Under the pieces are notes generated by a model that did not search any database, was not told where the DNA came from, and saw only the letters and a list, made by a program, of their open reading frames with translations. Below are positions 18,593-29,350 of a stretch of 64,000 nt of DNA, piece by piece. A program made the position numbers and the translations under genes. The stretch's first letter is position 1. Each line of letters opens with the position of its first letter. Origin of the DNA: Phaeobacter sp. CECT 5382 (GTDB lineage Bacteria > Pseudomonadota > Alphaproteobacteria > Rhodobacterales > Rhodobacteraceae); the NCBI RefSeq assembly GCF_001457775.1, contig NZ_CYSG01000001.1, positions 353,346-417,345 on the forward strand, written 5' to 3'.

Positions 18593-19800
18593 AACATTCC
18601 CGCAATCGCGGTCGAAAACGCACCAAGCGACAGCAGCAAGCCAACAACCGGGACCAGCATCGGCACCCTGAAGGAGGCCTCAGGCGCGCGTCGTTTTTGC
18701 AGGATCAGCGCCAGATTCACTAGGATGAACACGGCCAGCAAGGTGGTCGAGGTCATCTCGGCCAATTGCGACAGGGGCACCAGATAGGCCGCTGCCACAA
18801 CCGCGCCGCCGATCAACACTGTTGCACGCACAGGTGTGCCGAAGCGGTGATGTGTCTGGCGAAACACATGCAGTGTCGCCGTTCTACGCCCCAGCCCGAA
18901 CAACACCCGCGAGGCCATGACGATCTGCGCCAGCACGCCATTAAGGGCGGCAAAAACCGCAATACTGGACAGGAAATGCGCATTCCCCCCCTGGGTTACT
19001 TGCCAGACCAGCGCCAGCGGGCTTTGCGACTGAGCCAGATCCTGCAGGGGCACCGCCCGAACCGCCGCCCAACAGACCAGCGCATAAACCACCGAGGTGA
19101 TCGCCAGCGACAGCATGATGGCGCGGGGCATGACGCGGGTAGGATGGCGCACTTCTTCGGCCATGTTGACGATATCTTCAAAACCGATAAAGGCAAAGAA
19201 CGCCAGCACTGCGCCAAAGGAAACTCCGGTCAACACGGCCGGGTGAGCAAGGGCTGTGATGGCAGGCGCTGCCGTACTCCAGTCCTGCGTGACTTCAGCA
19301 CCGAAACCGGCCCAGATCACCAGCGCAAGACCGGCGATCTCGATCGCAGTAAAGACCGCGACCAGCGCAAAGCTTTCCAGCACACCCAGAACAGCCACAG
19401 CCGTCAACGCAATCCCCATGGCCAGAATGGCGATATCGGGGCTGATACCGGTGGCGGCCGCAAAATACCCGGCCCCACCGCGCAACACAGCCCCTGCGGA
19501 AATAGTCCCCGCCAGAACCACCGAAAGCCCCACAAAGATTGCAAGTCGCGGCGATGACAGCCCCTGCCCGACAAAGGCGGCCTCACCTGCGGCTTCGGGC
19601 AGGCGCGAGGAAAATTCGGCATAGGACAGCGCCGTCGGCGCCGCGATCAGACCTGCCAGCAAAAAGGAAAACGGCGCCAGAGTGCCCGCCTCGGCCACCA
19701 CGGCGCCCACCAGCACATAAATGCCAGCCCCAACCATGACACCCACCCCATAGGCCGTCAGTAGGCCAAGGCCGATACGACGCTTCAGGGGCTCTGTCAT
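18589..19800 (-). CDS. APC family amino acid permease
   Basis: 403 residues, about eleven to twelve membrane helices. The first helix has the APC signature GLLTAYGVGVMVGAGIYVL (the GxG-containing unwound segment of LeuT-fold carriers). IGFEDIVNMAEEVRHPTRVMPRA is the typical conserved loop (E-E-x-x-x-P). The substrate is unknown; amino acid or polyamine uptake is likely. It is placed between murC and the DUF2484 pair, so it is probably co-transcribed with cell wall genes, an unusual position for a permease. It is shorter than many APC carriers (450-500) but not visibly truncated. Confidence 0.88.
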   Translation of the reverse strand: MTEPLKRRIGLGLLTAYGVGVMVGAGIYVLVGAVVAEAGTLAPFSFLLAGLIAAPTALSYAEFSSRLPEAAGEAAFVGQGLSSPRLAIFVGLSVVLAGTISAGAVLRGGAGYFAAATGISPDIAILAMGIALTAVAVLGVLESFALVAVFTAIEIAGLALVIWAGFGAEVTQDWSTAAPAITALAHPAVLTGVSFGAVLAFFAFIGFEDIVNMAEEVRHPTRVMPRAIMLSLAITSVVYALVCWAAVRAVPLQDLAQSQSPLALVWQVTQGGNAHFLSSIAVFAALNGVLAQIVMASRVLFGLGRRTATLHVFRQTHHRFGTPVRATVLIGGAVVAAAYLVPLSQLAEMTSTTLLAVFILVNLALILQKRRAPEASFRVPMLVPVVGLLLSLGAFSTAIAGML

Positions 19801-19839
19801 CTGGGGTCTCCCTTATATGCGGGCTCGCTTACTTCCCGT

Positions 19840-21255
19840 TCAGGTATTCTTGCTCAACCGCTCCGGCAGGCCGTTGGCCCAGGTACTGATTGTCCCGGCT
19901 CCAAGACATACGACCATATCGCCGGGGCGCGCCTGTTCGCGCACCAGCCGCTCCAGATCGTCCTCGTCCAGCAAGGCACGCGCATGGCGATGACCATGGC
20001 GGATCAATCCGGCGACCAGATCGTCCCGGCTGGCGCCTTCTATGGGATCTTCGCCGGCCGCAAACACTTCGGCAATAGCCACCACGTCAGCCTCGTTGAA
20101 GCAGGCACAGAAATCATCAAACAGATCTGACAGTCGCGAATAGCGGTGTGGCTGATGCACTGCGATAACGCGGGCCTCGGGGTTGTCGCCAATGGCCTGG
20201 CGCGCCGCTTTCAAAACGGCTGCGATCTCAACCGGGTGGTGACCATAGTCGTCGATGATGGTCACGCCATTGACCTCGCCCACCTTGGTGAAACGGCGGT
20301 TGACGCCACCAAAATTGGCCAGGGCCTCGCGGATTTCAGAGCCCTTCATGCCCAGATGTCGCGCCACGGCCACCGCCGACAGCGCGTTGGAGACATTGTG
20401 GTCGCCGGGCATAGGCAGGCTACAGTCCTCGATCACGCGGCCTTCAGACTGTAGGTGAATATCAAAATGCGCCACGCCCGCCTTGTAGGTCAGATTTGTG
20501 GCACGCACGTCGGCCTGCGCATTGAAGCCATAGGTGACGACGCGCCGATCCGTGATGCGGCCAACCAGCGCCTGCACTTCGGCGTGATCTGTGCAACACA
20601 CAGCGACGCCGTAAAAGGGAATGTTGGAGACGAATTCGTAAAACCCATCCCGCAGCGTGTCAAAATCACCCCAATGTTCCATGTGTTCGGGGTCGATATT
20701 GGTGACAACGGCAATGGTGGCAGGCAGGCGATTGAATGTCCCGTCACTCTCGTCAGCCTCGACCACCATCCATTCGCCCTGCCCCATGCGCGCGTTGGAA
20801 CCATAGGCATGGATGATGCCGCCATTGACCACGGTGGGGTCAAATTTGCCCGCCACCATCAGTTCGGCCATCATGGTGGTGGTGGTGGTTTTACCATGGG
20901 TGCCGCCGATGGCGATGTTGGATTTCAGCCGCATCAGCTCAGCCAGCATCTCGGCACGGCGCACCACCGGCAGGCCACGGCGGCGGGCCTCGTCCAGTTC
21001 GGGGTTACCGGGTTTGATGGCAGAGGAAATCACCACCACTTCGGCCTCAGCCAGATTTTCCGCCTGCTGACCAACAAAAACCAGTGCGCCGAGTTTTTCC
21101 AGCCGCTGAGTGATCTTTGACGACTTCAGATCTGATCCCTGCACCACATAACCAAGGTTGAGCAGCACCTCGGCGATACCGGACATGCCAATGCCACCGA
21201 TCCCAACAAAATGGATCGGGCCAACGTCGCCGGGCAATTTGGTTGCAGGGGTCAT
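19840..21255 (-). CDS. murC: UDP-N-acetylmuramate--L-alanine ligase MurC
   Basis: 471 residues. The N-terminal Rossmann motif [18 protein letters not shown] binds UDP-MurNAc. The ATP loop [16 protein letters not shown] is followed by [10 protein letters not shown] and the C-terminal [14 protein letters not shown] motif, all standard for MurC. It adds L-Ala, the first residue of the stem peptide. It starts 2 bases after the murG stop, so the two are coupled. Confidence 0.97.
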   Translation of the reverse strand: MTPATKLPGDVGPIHFVGIGGIGMSGIAEVLLNLGYVVQGSDLKSSKITQRLEKLGALVFVGQQAENLAEAEVVVISSAIKPGNPELDEARRRGLPVVRRAEMLAELMRLKSNIAIGGTHGKTTTTTMMAELMVAGKFDPTVVNGGIIHAYGSNARMGQGEWMVVEADESDGTFNRLPATIAVVTNIDPEHMEHWGDFDTLRDGFYEFVSNIPFYGVAVCCTDHAEVQALVGRITDRRVVTYGFNAQADVRATNLTYKAGVAHFDIHLQSEGRVIEDCSLPMPGDHNVSNALSAVAVARHLGMKGSEIREALANFGGVNRRFTKVGEVNGVTIIDDYGHHPVEIAAVLKAARQAIGDNPEARVIAVHQPHRYSRLSDLFDDFCACFNEADVVAIAEVFAAGEDPIEGASRDDLVAGLIRHGHRHARALLDEDDLERLVREQARPGDMVVCLGAGTISTWANGLPERLSKNT

Positions 21256-21257
21256 CT

Positions 21258-22349
21258 TTATCCTTTCTCGGCCAGCTGTTCGACCAGGGCCACCAATCGT
21301 TCGGTGGCATCGGGAACACCGGCGCTCAATGCGGCAAGCGACATCTGGTTCGCTGCCTGCGGGTTACTCAAAACAGCGGTGATTTGCGCCGCCAGCGCAG
21401 AAACGTCAAGCGCGCTTTCGGGGATCAGGATGGCGCCGCCCGCGTCCACCAGCCCACGGGCGTTCGCGGTTTGATGATCGCCAGTGGCCGCCGCATAGGG
21501 CACCAGAATAGACGGACGGCCAATGACCGATATATCCGCCACCGAGGACGCGCCTGAACGCGAGATAACCAGCTGTGCTTCGGACATCCGGGCGGGCACA
21601 TCGTGGAAAAAGGGCTGCACATCCGCAGAAATGCCGTGAGTGGTATAAAATTCCGCCACCCGCGCCATGTCTTCGCCGCGGGCCTGATGCGAAATCCGCA
21701 GATATTTGCGGATCTCTTCCGGCAGTGCTGCAATGGCGGCAGGCACCACATCCGACAGAATGCGCGCGCCCTGACTGCCTCCCATCACCAGGATCGACAT
21801 CGGATAGTCTCCGGGTGCGATATAGCCGGCCCCTGCGCGTTCCATCACGGCGGCGCGCACCGGATTGCCGACATGTTCATGCGGCACTGTGTCCGGCAGA
21901 TCTGTTGGCCAGGTGCCACAGGCAACCCCGGCCACACGCGTCGCAAACAGCTGATTGACCCGACCCAGCACGCCATTTTGTTCATGGATCATACGCGGCA
22001 GTTTCAGCAGCGTCGCTGCCCCCAGCGCCGGGATCGACGGATAGCCGCCAAAACCAATCACCGCATCAGGGCGGTCCCGGCGCATCTGTAGCGCCATCGA
22101 CACCACGCCAGCGGCGATCCTAGGGGCGACCATGGCCTTGGCCAGCAGGCCACCGCGGGCAAAAGTCGCCGAAGACACCTCGGAAATCTCAGTACTATGC
22201 GGAAAGCCACCGGTGTAACGCGCGCCGCGTGCATCGGTTGAAAGTTTGACCCGCCAGCCTTTGCGCAGCATCGCCTCGGCCAGGGCCTGAGCCGGGAACA
22301 TATGTCCACCGGTGCCACCGGCCGCCATCAGGAGCAGTTTCTGTGTCAT
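21258..22349 (-). CDS. murG: UDP-GlcNAc:lipid I N-acetylglucosaminyltransferase MurG
   Basis: 363 residues in GT-B fold. The N-terminal glycine-rich loop [17 protein letters not shown] binds near lipid I. The C-terminal UDP-GlcNAc site shows [14 protein letters not shown] and [23 protein letters not shown]. It converts lipid I to lipid II on the inner face of the membrane. It is preceded by ftsW with a 39-base gap and followed by murC. Confidence 0.97.
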   Translation of the reverse strand: MTQKLLLMAAGGTGGHMFPAQALAEAMLRKGWRVKLSTDARGARYTGGFPHSTEISEVSSATFARGGLLAKAMVAPRIAAGVVSMALQMRRDRPDAVIGFGGYPSIPALGAATLLKLPRMIHEQNGVLGRVNQLFATRVAGVACGTWPTDLPDTVPHEHVGNPVRAAVMERAGAGYIAPGDYPMSILVMGGSQGARILSDVVPAAIAALPEEIRKYLRISHQARGEDMARVAEFYTTHGISADVQPFFHDVPARMSEAQLVISRSGASSVADISVIGRPSILVPYAAATGDHQTANARGLVDAGGAILIPESALDVSALAAQITAVLSNPQAANQMSLAALSAGVPDATERLVALVEQLAEKG

Positions 22350-22388
22350 GTCATGTCAATCTTTGCTTGGGCTTTGCTTGGGTCGTGA

Positions 22389-23558
22389 TCAGCCGCGCCC
22401 GCGAGCACGCAGGAAATCGGCGATCTCACCCTGCGGTCTGGCACGGGTAAAAGACAAGAGCATCCCCAGCGCAATCCCGCCGGCAATCAGCGAAGACCCG
22501 CCGTAGCTGACAAAGGGCAGTGTCATGCCCTTGGCCGGCAACAGGCGTACCGCAACACCCATATTGATCATCGCCTGCACGCCAAACATGCAAACCAGAC
22601 CGGTACCCGCCAGACGAATGAACGTGTCGCGTTCGCGCATCAGGCGAAACAGCGAGCGCACAACCACCATGGCATAAAGCCCAATCAGCACCAGCACCAG
22701 GATCAGCCCGTATTCTTCGGCAGCGACGGCCACGATGAAATCAGTATGCGCATCCGGCAGCGACCATTTCACCTGGCCTTCGCCCACACCGACACCAAAC
22801 AACCCGCCTTCGCGGATCGCGTTGGTAGCATAGCCCATCTGGGTGGTGGGATCGATCTCGGGGTTGAGAAAGCCATCGATACGGCGGGCAAAGTGCTCCG
22901 AGTTTGAATAGGCAAAGATACCCCCCAAAACCACCACGGCCGCCATGCCCACCAGCAACAGCATCGGGGCACCGGCGACAAAATACATCACCCCCCAGCC
23001 AAACAGGATCAGGCAGGCCTGGCCAAAATCAGGCTGCAGCACCAGCATCATCACCACCGCCATGCAGATCCCGAATGAAATCAGCGTGCCGGGGGGACCG
23101 TTGATCTGCTGACTGGATGAAATCATCCAGGCCGCCACCACCACAAAACCAGGCTTCAAAAACTCTGATGGCTGAAGCGAGGCAAAGCCAAGGCTGTACC
23201 AGCGCACAGCTCCCTTGCCAAAATCAGTGCCCAGCACCGGCAATAGTGCCAAGGCGACAAAAGCACAGGCAAAACCAATCACCGCGAGGCGGCGCACCAG
23301 TTGCGGTGTCATCATCGAGGTCAGGATCATCGCTGCCAGCGCCGTGGTGCCAAAAATGGCCTGCCGTTGCACATAGTGGAAGTTGTCAAAGCCATTGCGT
23401 TCGGCCAGCGGCACCGAGGCCGCAAGCCCCAGCAACAGCCCCAAAACAAAGAGCATCAGAATGCAGGACATGGACCACTTGTCTAGGGTCCGCCACCATT
23501 TCGGAAGGATCGGTTCACCTGTGGGTACAGGAACCGCGCCATAGACCATCTCAGTCAT
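22389..23558 (-). CDS. ftsW: Lipid II polymerase / cell division protein FtsW
   Basis: 389 residues from the ATG at 23558 (reads MTEMVYGAVPVPTGEP); a longer reading needs a TTG at 23615 and is less likely. About ten membrane helices; SEDS-family motifs include the LQPDFGQACLI segment, EEYGLILVLVLIGLY and the C-terminal KGMTLPFVSYGGSSLIAGG. It polymerises lipid II at the septum with FtsI. It is the first dcw gene after the reverse-strand flavoprotein and may have its promoter within 23559-23750. Confidence 0.95.
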   Translation of the reverse strand: MTEMVYGAVPVPTGEPILPKWWRTLDKWSMSCILMLFVLGLLLGLAASVPLAERNGFDNFHYVQRQAIFGTTALAAMILTSMMTPQLVRRLAVIGFACAFVALALLPVLGTDFGKGAVRWYSLGFASLQPSEFLKPGFVVVAAWMISSSQQINGPPGTLISFGICMAVVMMLVLQPDFGQACLILFGWGVMYFVAGAPMLLLVGMAAVVVLGGIFAYSNSEHFARRIDGFLNPEIDPTTQMGYATNAIREGGLFGVGVGEGQVKWSLPDAHTDFIVAVAAEEYGLILVLVLIGLYAMVVVRSLFRLMRERDTFIRLAGTGLVCMFGVQAMINMGVAVRLLPAKGMTLPFVSYGGSSLIAGGIALGMLLSFTRARPQGEIADFLRARGRG

Positions 23559-23747
23559 GGGAACACCGCCGCTATTTGCCTCAAGATAAGCCCCATTTTT
23601 GGGGTCATTGCGCAAAGAGTACCCGCAAACTGCACATCAAGCCAGCCCTAGATAGTTAACGGGCATGAAATCGCGCCTCTCCCATATGCGAGCCCAGATG
23701 CGAGCCATCCGAGCGACACCCTTGCGCCAAAGGCTCATCCGTGGTCG

Positions 23748-24938
23748 ATGCGCAGCATGTTCAAAAAAACCGTGATTCTTGGCGCCGGTGCCGCCGGCAT
23801 GATGTGCGCAGCCCATGCAGGTGGCGACTGCCTTGTGCTGGACCACGCCAAATCACCGGGCGAAAAGATCCGCATCTCCGGCGGCGGGCGCTGCAATTTC
23901 ACCAATCTGGACACAACGCCAGAAAACTACCTGTCGCAGAACCCGCACTTCTGCAAATCTGCGCTGGCGCGATACACCCAATGGGACTTCATCTCACTAG
24001 TCGATCGATACGGCATTGCCTGGCACGAAAAAAACCTGGGGCAATTGTTTTGCGACGGCTCTGCCAAACAGATCGTGGCCATGATGGTAGAGGAATTGCA
24101 GCAGGCCGGTGCCGACCTCTGGCTGCAGACCTCGGTCGAGAAAATTCGCCATGAGGGTGAGACCTATCATCTGACCCTGCTGCGCGATGGCAAACCCCAG
24201 CAGATCAGTTGCAAGAACCTGGTGCTGGCCACCGGCGGAAAAAGCATCCCAAAAATGGGCGCCACCGGACTTGCCTATGATATCGCCCGTCAATTCGACT
24301 TGCCGCTGATCGACACACGTCCGGGCCTGGTGCCCTTCACCTTTCCCGATGGCCGCTTCACCGCCCTGGCTGGCACCGCCCTGCCCACACGTCTGTCCAA
24401 TGCGCGCGCGCAATTTGACGAAGCCTTGCTATTTACCCATCGCGGCCTCTCAGGCCCTGCGGTTCTGCAGCTGTCGTCCTATTGGCACGAGGGGGAAGAG
24501 ATCACCGCCAACCTGATCCCCACGATGGATCTGTTCACCCTGCTGCGCGATCAGCGCCAGTTGCAAGGCCGCCGGGCACTCACCACAGAACTGGCCCGCC
24601 ACCTGCCGGGGCGGCTGGTGGATTTCTTGGCGCAGGAGTTCAAAATCGAAGGCCGCCTCGCCGATCAGTCGGACGCAGCACTCCAAGCACTTTGCACGCA
24701 ACTTGAAACCTGGCGCCTCACTCCCGGTGGCAGCGAAGGCTATCGCACCGCCGAGGTCACGCTGGGTGGCATCGACACGGATGTTCTGTCCTCCAAGACC
24801 ATGGAGGCAAAACAGCGTCCTGGTCTTTTTGCCATTGGCGAAGCTGTGGATGTCACTGGCTGGCTGGGCGGCTACAACTTTCAGTGGGCCTGGGCTTCGG
24901 GCCATGCGACAGGCACCGCCATCGCCGCGCGCAGCTAG
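23748..24938 (+). CDS. BaiN/HI0933-family NAD(P)/FAD-dependent oxidoreductase
   Basis: 396 residues. The FAD-binding GxGxxG motif is ILGAGAAGMMCA near the N-terminus. ISGGGRCNFTN is a hallmark of the HI0933/YhiN family, as are LVLATGGKSIPKMGATG and the late C-terminal GEAVDVTGWLGGYNFQWAWASG. It is a soluble flavoprotein of uncertain substrate. It is the only plus-strand gene within the minus-strand dcw block, between ftsW and murD, with its own promoter implied by the divergent ftsW start 190 bases away. An in-frame ATG nine bases later is an equally possible start. Confidence 0.9.
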   Translation: MRSMFKKTVILGAGAAGMMCAAHAGGDCLVLDHAKSPGEKIRISGGGRCNFTNLDTTPENYLSQNPHFCKSALARYTQWDFISLVDRYGIAWHEKNLGQLFCDGSAKQIVAMMVEELQQAGADLWLQTSVEKIRHEGETYHLTLLRDGKPQQISCKNLVLATGGKSIPKMGATGLAYDIARQFDLPLIDTRPGLVPFTFPDGRFTALAGTALPTRLSNARAQFDEALLFTHRGLSGPAVLQLSSYWHEGEEITANLIPTMDLFTLLRDQRQLQGRRALTTELARHLPGRLVDFLAQEFKIEGRLADQSDAALQALCTQLETWRLTPGGSEGYRTAEVTLGGIDTDVLSSKTMEAKQRPGLFAIGEAVDVTGWLGGYNFQWAWASGHATGTAIAARS

Positions 24939-25154
24939 CGCCGCATTCCGCCTCGCGCATCCCCGGCCACTACCCCAGCCACCATGGAGTTCCGTTTCGT
25001 AGCCACCCTCGCCTGCCTTTTACCGGACAGGACAAAGGGGCAGGCTCCTGTCACAAAAGGACACAGGCGTGGGAGATCCAAAAACGGAATTCCGTTTTGG
25101 TGAACCCGAGCCGTAATCTTCACGAACCCAAAAAACCAGTGCTTTCAAAAACGG

Positions 25155-26552
25155 TCAGTCCAGCCCTTTTTCGACCTCGATAATGAAATCATCGCCGCGC
25201 TGTTCGAAATTATCGTACTGATCAAAACTGGCGGCAGCGGGCGCCAAAAGGACCACATCACCGGGTTCAGCTTCGGCCATGGCGCGCGCGACGGCTGTCG
25301 CCATTGAGGTGCAGACCTCAGCCTCGACGTCCAGTTGCATGGCAAAACTTGATGCTTCGCGGCCGATCACATAGGCCTTGCGTACATTTCCGGTCTGTCC
25401 CTGCAGCGCGCCCAGCCCGCCTTCCTTTTCCAAGCCGCCACAGATCCAGCGGATGTTTTTGAAGGCGCTCAGGGCCTTGGCAGCACTGTCGAGATTGGTC
25501 GCTTTACTATCGTTGACATAGCGAACGCCCTGCGCCTCGGCGACGGTCTGGCTGCGATGCGGCAGTCCCGGATAAGAAGCCAGCGCGCCTTCGATCACCC
25601 GTGGCGCCAGCCCCAGGACCCGCGCCGCCGCATAGGCCGCGCAGGCGTTCTGATGATTGTGCTCACCCGGCAGGCCAATCATCTGGCGCAGATCGATTGA
25701 TCCCACCTGACGCCCCTTGCGGTATTCGCTCAAGAACCCCTTTCGGGCGAAGACCTGCCAGCCCGGCCCGGTCAGTTTGCGCGCAGAAGAAATGCGGATC
25801 ACCCGATCATCGCTGGCCGCCTGCGACATCTGATTGGCCAGAAACAGCCCCTCGTCCTCGTCGACGCCAATAATAGCACGGTCTGGGCCTCCTTCGGCAA
25901 ACAAGCGTCTCTTGGCAGCAAAATAGCCGCCCAAACCGCCGTGGCGATCCAGATGATCCGGCGAAAGATTGGTCAGTATGGCGATATCCGGCGTCAGCGC
26001 GCGCGCCAGTTCTGTCTGATAGCTCGAAAGCTCCAGCACCACCACGCCTGCATTCCCGGGCGGATCAATATCCAGCACGCCGCGGCCGATATTGCCGGCC
26101 ATCTGGCTGTCACGCCCCACGGTCTCAAGGATATGATGCAGCAAGGCTACCGTCGTGGATTTGCCGTTGGAGCCCGTGATCGCAACCACCTTTGGCGGTT
26201 GATCCAGCATGTCCCAGCCCTGCGCCGGAAGTGAGGCAAAGAACAACCCGATATCATTGTCGACAGGCACGCCAGCCTCAAGCGCGGCACGGATCACCGG
26301 GTTGGGCTGCGGGTACAGATGCGGAATACCCGGCGAGGTGATCAGAACGGCGATATCGTCAAAGGCCCCCTGCCGGTGCAGATCGCGCAGCTCGAACCCT
26401 TCGGCTTCGGCAGCATCCCGCGCCCCGGGATTGTCATCCCAACACACGGGTGTCGCGCCCCCTGCCAGCAACGCCCGTGCCGTCGCAAGTCCCGAACGCC
26501 CCAATCCCAAAACGGCAACAGTCGCGCCTTCAAAGCCCAGCACCGGGATCAT
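25155..26552 (-). CDS. murD: UDP-N-acetylmuramoyl-L-alanine--D-glutamate ligase MurD
   Basis: 465 residues. The N-terminal Rossmann [20 protein letters not shown] loop [16 protein letters not shown], central [11 protein letters not shown] and [11 protein letters not shown], then [16 protein letters not shown] in the C-terminal domain are all diagnostic of MurD. It adds D-Glu to UDP-MurNAc-L-Ala. A 284-base gap separates it from mraY; that gap carries a two-hairpin repeat. Confidence 0.97.
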   Translation of the reverse strand: MIPVLGFEGATVAVLGLGRSGLATARALLAGGATPVCWDDNPGARDAAEAEGFELRDLHRQGAFDDIAVLITSPGIPHLYPQPNPVIRAALEAGVPVDNDIGLFFASLPAQGWDMLDQPPKVVAITGSNGKSTTVALLHHILETVGRDSQMAGNIGRGVLDIDPPGNAGVVVLELSSYQTELARALTPDIAILTNLSPDHLDRHGGLGGYFAAKRRLFAEGGPDRAIIGVDEDEGLFLANQMSQAASDDRVIRISSARKLTGPGWQVFARKGFLSEYRKGRQVGSIDLRQMIGLPGEHNHQNACAAYAAARVLGLAPRVIEGALASYPGLPHRSQTVAEAQGVRYVNDSKATNLDSAAKALSAFKNIRWICGGLEKEGGLGALQGQTGNVRKAYVIGREASSFAMQLDVEAEVCTSMATAVARAMAEAEPGDVVLLAPAAASFDQYDNFEQRGDDFIIEVEKGLD

Positions 26553-26622
26553 GGCCTACCTCATCTTTGATCAAAATTTCGGCGGCACAGTGCACCGCAG
26601 CGCCTGGACTTGCAAGTGCCAC

Positions 26623-26696
26623 CGCAGAGGCCGCAAGGCCTCTGCCGGGCCCAACAATTGGCAAACAGGCTCCGCCTGTCGAAATTGGCGGGAGCC
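26623..26696. repeat. Two-hairpin dispersed repeat (copy A)
   Basis: First hairpin CAGAGGCC-GCAA-GGCCTCTG, then the block GGGCCCAAC (26647-26655), a second hairpin (CAATT...ACAGGC-TCC-GCCTGT...AATTG), and the block GGCGGGAGCC (26687-26696). The same two blocks, 50-51 bases apart end to end and framing a different hairpin, recur at 60619-60669. It lies in the mraY-murD gap. Confidence 0.6.
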
Positions 26697-26836
26697 CCCC
26701 TTTGGCGTAACCAAACCCAGCCACATCGCGCCACAAACATGTCACGCAACAAAAAAAGGGAAGGCACGCACCCTCCCCTTTTGAAATCGCAATTTTGTCA
26801 GGTGCTGTCGTAATTGGCCCCGATGGCTGCTTTGGC

Positions 26837-27919
26837 CTAGCGAACCTTCAACGTGGCCAGACCAATCAGCGCCAGGATCAGCGCGATGATCCAGAACCGG
26901 ATAACGATGGTCGGCTCGGCCCAGCCCTTTTTCTCATAGTGATGATGGATCGGCGCCATCAGGAACACCCGTTTGCCGCTCCACTTGAAATAGAGCACCT
27001 GAATAATCACCGACAGGGCTTCAACCACGAACAGACCGCCCACAAGAGCCCAGACCAGTTCGTGCTTGGTAACAACCGCAATCGCCCCCAGCGCCCCGCC
27101 AAGCGCCAGCGATCCGGTATCGCCCATGAACACCGCCGCCGGAGGCGCGTTGTACCAGAGGAAACCAAGACCCGCGCCAAAAAGTGCGGCCGTAAAGATG
27201 AGAATCTCGCCCGATCCGGGCACATAGTGCACATCAAGGTATTCAGTGAAATCAACACGTCCAACCGCATAGGCTATGACACCCAGCGTGCCGCCCGCGA
27301 TCATCACCGGCATGATCGCAAGCCCGTCCAAACCATCCGTCAGATTCACCGCATTGGCTGATCCCACGATCACGCAGATCACGAAGGGCACATAAAAAAG
27401 GCCCAAATTGATCAATGTGTCCTTGAACACCGGCATCGCAAGCTGGTTCTGCAATCCCACAGGGTGATAGGCGCTGGCCCAAAGCGCGGCAATCACCGCG
27501 ATGGCAATCCCCAGCAACAGCCGGACCTTCCCGGACACTCCAGCTGTATTCTGCTTGGACACCTTGGCATAATCATCCGCAAACCCGATCAGCGCAAAGG
27601 ACAGAGTGACAAAAAGAACGAGCCAGATAAACGGGTTGTCCAGACGCGCCCAGACCAGCGTGGCGCTCAGCAGGGCACCGACAATCAGCAAGCCGCCCAT
27701 CGTCGGGGTCCCTGCCTTGGAAAAATGCCCTTCCGGGCCGTCATCGCGGATCGGCTGACCCTTGCCCTGTTTGCGGCGCAGCACATTGATCAGCGGCTTG
27801 CCAAACAGAAACCCAAACAGCAGCGCCGTCATAAAGGCCCCGCCCGCGCGGAAAGTAATATAGCGGAACAGATTGAAAAAATCGCCGCCATCCGACAGGG
27901 CCGTCAGCCAATAGAGCAT
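26837..27919 (-). CDS. mraY: Phospho-N-acetylmuramoyl-pentapeptide-transferase MraY
   Basis: 360 residues, ten membrane helices. Catalytic motifs are [13 protein letters not shown], the aspartate pair in [27 protein letters not shown], and the His-rich loop [13 protein letters not shown]. It makes lipid I by transferring phospho-MurNAc-pentapeptide to undecaprenyl phosphate at the inner membrane. It follows murF after 36 bases. Confidence 0.98.
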   Translation of the reverse strand: MLYWLTALSDGGDFFNLFRYITFRAGGAFMTALLFGFLFGKPLINVLRRKQGKGQPIRDDGPEGHFSKAGTPTMGGLLIVGALLSATLVWARLDNPFIWLVLFVTLSFALIGFADDYAKVSKQNTAGVSGKVRLLLGIAIAVIAALWASAYHPVGLQNQLAMPVFKDTLINLGLFYVPFVICVIVGSANAVNLTDGLDGLAIMPVMIAGGTLGVIAYAVGRVDFTEYLDVHYVPGSGEILIFTAALFGAGLGFLWYNAPPAAVFMGDTGSLALGGALGAIAVVTKHELVWALVGGLFVVEALSVIIQVLYFKWSGKRVFLMAPIHHHYEKKGWAEPTIVIRFWIIALILALIGLATLKVR

Positions 27920-27955
27920 CTCGGATCGATCCTCGCCTTTAGATATGTTTCAAGA

Positions 27956-29350
27956 TTAGCGCTTGCCATGACCCAATTCCCGGATGCCGTCAACGACCTT
28001 GGCCAGACCGGCACTCAAAGAGCCCTTGGCCAGCACAATATCGCCACAGCTCAGCTGATCCGCCAGATCCGCCAGCACATCCGCCGAGGATGCATAGGCC
28101 GTGCCGCGCTTATCATTGGGCAGCGCTGCGTGCAGATGCGCCATCAAAGGACCAATGCAATGCACTTGGTCGATTTGATCCAGGGCGGGCAGATCTGCCA
28201 GACCTGCATGCAAGGCAATCTCTTGCGGCCCCAACTCTCCCATGTCGCCCAGATAGGCGATCTTACGTCCTGACGCCTGTTGCGGAGTAGCCGCCAGCAC
28301 CGCAAGTGCAGCCGCCATCGAGGTCGGATTGGCATTATAGCTGTCATCCAGGATCAGCAGATCACCGCCCGCAAGTGCGACGGTGACACGTGCCCCGCGC
28401 CCCTTGACTGGCGACCAGAGCGCCAACACCTGCGCCGCGCGCACAGGATCTGCGCCCAATGCCGCTACCGCAGCCAGAGCCCCGAGCGCGTTCATGGCAA
28501 AATGAGCCCCCAGCGACTGGATGTGCAGCTCCATCCTAGTGTCCCCACATTGCACGTCGGCAATCGTCTCTTCCCCTAGGATCCGCGTGGTCAGAAGCTT
28601 GTATTCTTCGGCAGTTTCTCCGAACCAAGTGTGGCGCACTCCATAGTTTTTGGCCGCCGCTGCCAGAACTGCTGCCTCGGCGATATCAGCGTTCAGCACA
28701 GCCACACCACCCGGCTCCAGCCCCTCCATGATGGCGGCTTTTTCGCGCGCAATGCCTGCAACATCCTCAAAAGCCTCAAGATGCACAGCAGCCACCGTGG
28801 TGACCATGGCAACATGCGGGCGCGCCTGACGCGCCAGCGGTGCGATCTCGCCGGGATGGTTCATGCCAATTTCGATCACCGCAAAGTCCGTGTCGCGCGG
28901 CATCCGCGCCAGGGTGAGCGGCACACCCCAGTGATTGTTGTAGCTGGCCACAGCGGCGTGACAACGCCCCTGATCCGCCAGCATGCAGGCCAGCATTTCC
29001 TTGGTCGAGGTTTTACCAACCGAGCCCGTCACAGCGACGACCCGCGCGCCTGTGCGGGCCCGCGCCGCCTGCCCCAATCCTTCGAGGGCGGCCTGAACAT
29101 CTTCGACGACCAGCAGCGGTGCCTCCTCGCTGACCCCTTCAGGGCGGTGCGTGACCAGCGCGGCCCCCGCCCCCTGTTTCAGCGCCTGCGCCACAAAATC
29201 ATGACCGTCGCGTGCAGCTTTCAGGGCCACGAACAGATCTCCGGCCTGGAGCGTGCGGGTATCAATCGAAATTCCCGAAACATGCCAGTCACCTTGGGCA
29301 GTGCCTCCAGTGGCTGTTGCAGCCTCTGCCGCAGTCCAAAGCGCGCTCAT
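27956..29350 (-). CDS. murF: UDP-N-acetylmuramoyl-tripeptide--D-alanyl-D-alanine ligase MurF
   Basis: 464 residues. The ATP loop VAVTGSVGKTSTKEML, SYNNHWGVPLTLARMP, EIGMNHPGEIAPLA and the C-terminal LDDSYNANPTSM are MurF signatures. It attaches the D-Ala-D-Ala made by Ddl to complete the pentapeptide. Its ATG overlaps the murE stop by 4 bases, so translation is coupled. Confidence 0.97.
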   Translation of the reverse strand: MSALWTAAEAATATGGTAQGDWHVSGISIDTRTLQAGDLFVALKAARDGHDFVAQALKQGAGAALVTHRPEGVSEEAPLLVVEDVQAALEGLGQAARARTGARVVAVTGSVGKTSTKEMLACMLADQGRCHAAVASYNNHWGVPLTLARMPRDTDFAVIEIGMNHPGEIAPLARQARPHVAMVTTVAAVHLEAFEDVAGIAREKAAIMEGLEPGGVAVLNADIAEAAVLAAAAKNYGVRHTWFGETAEEYKLLTTRILGEETIADVQCGDTRMELHIQSLGAHFAMNALGALAAVAALGADPVRAAQVLALWSPVKGRGARVTVALAGGDLLILDDSYNANPTSMAAALAVLAATPQQASGRKIAYLGDMGELGPQEIALHAGLADLPALDQIDQVHCIGPLMAHLHAALPNDKRGTAYASSADVLADLADQLSCGDIVLAKGSLSAGLAKVVDGIRELGHGKR

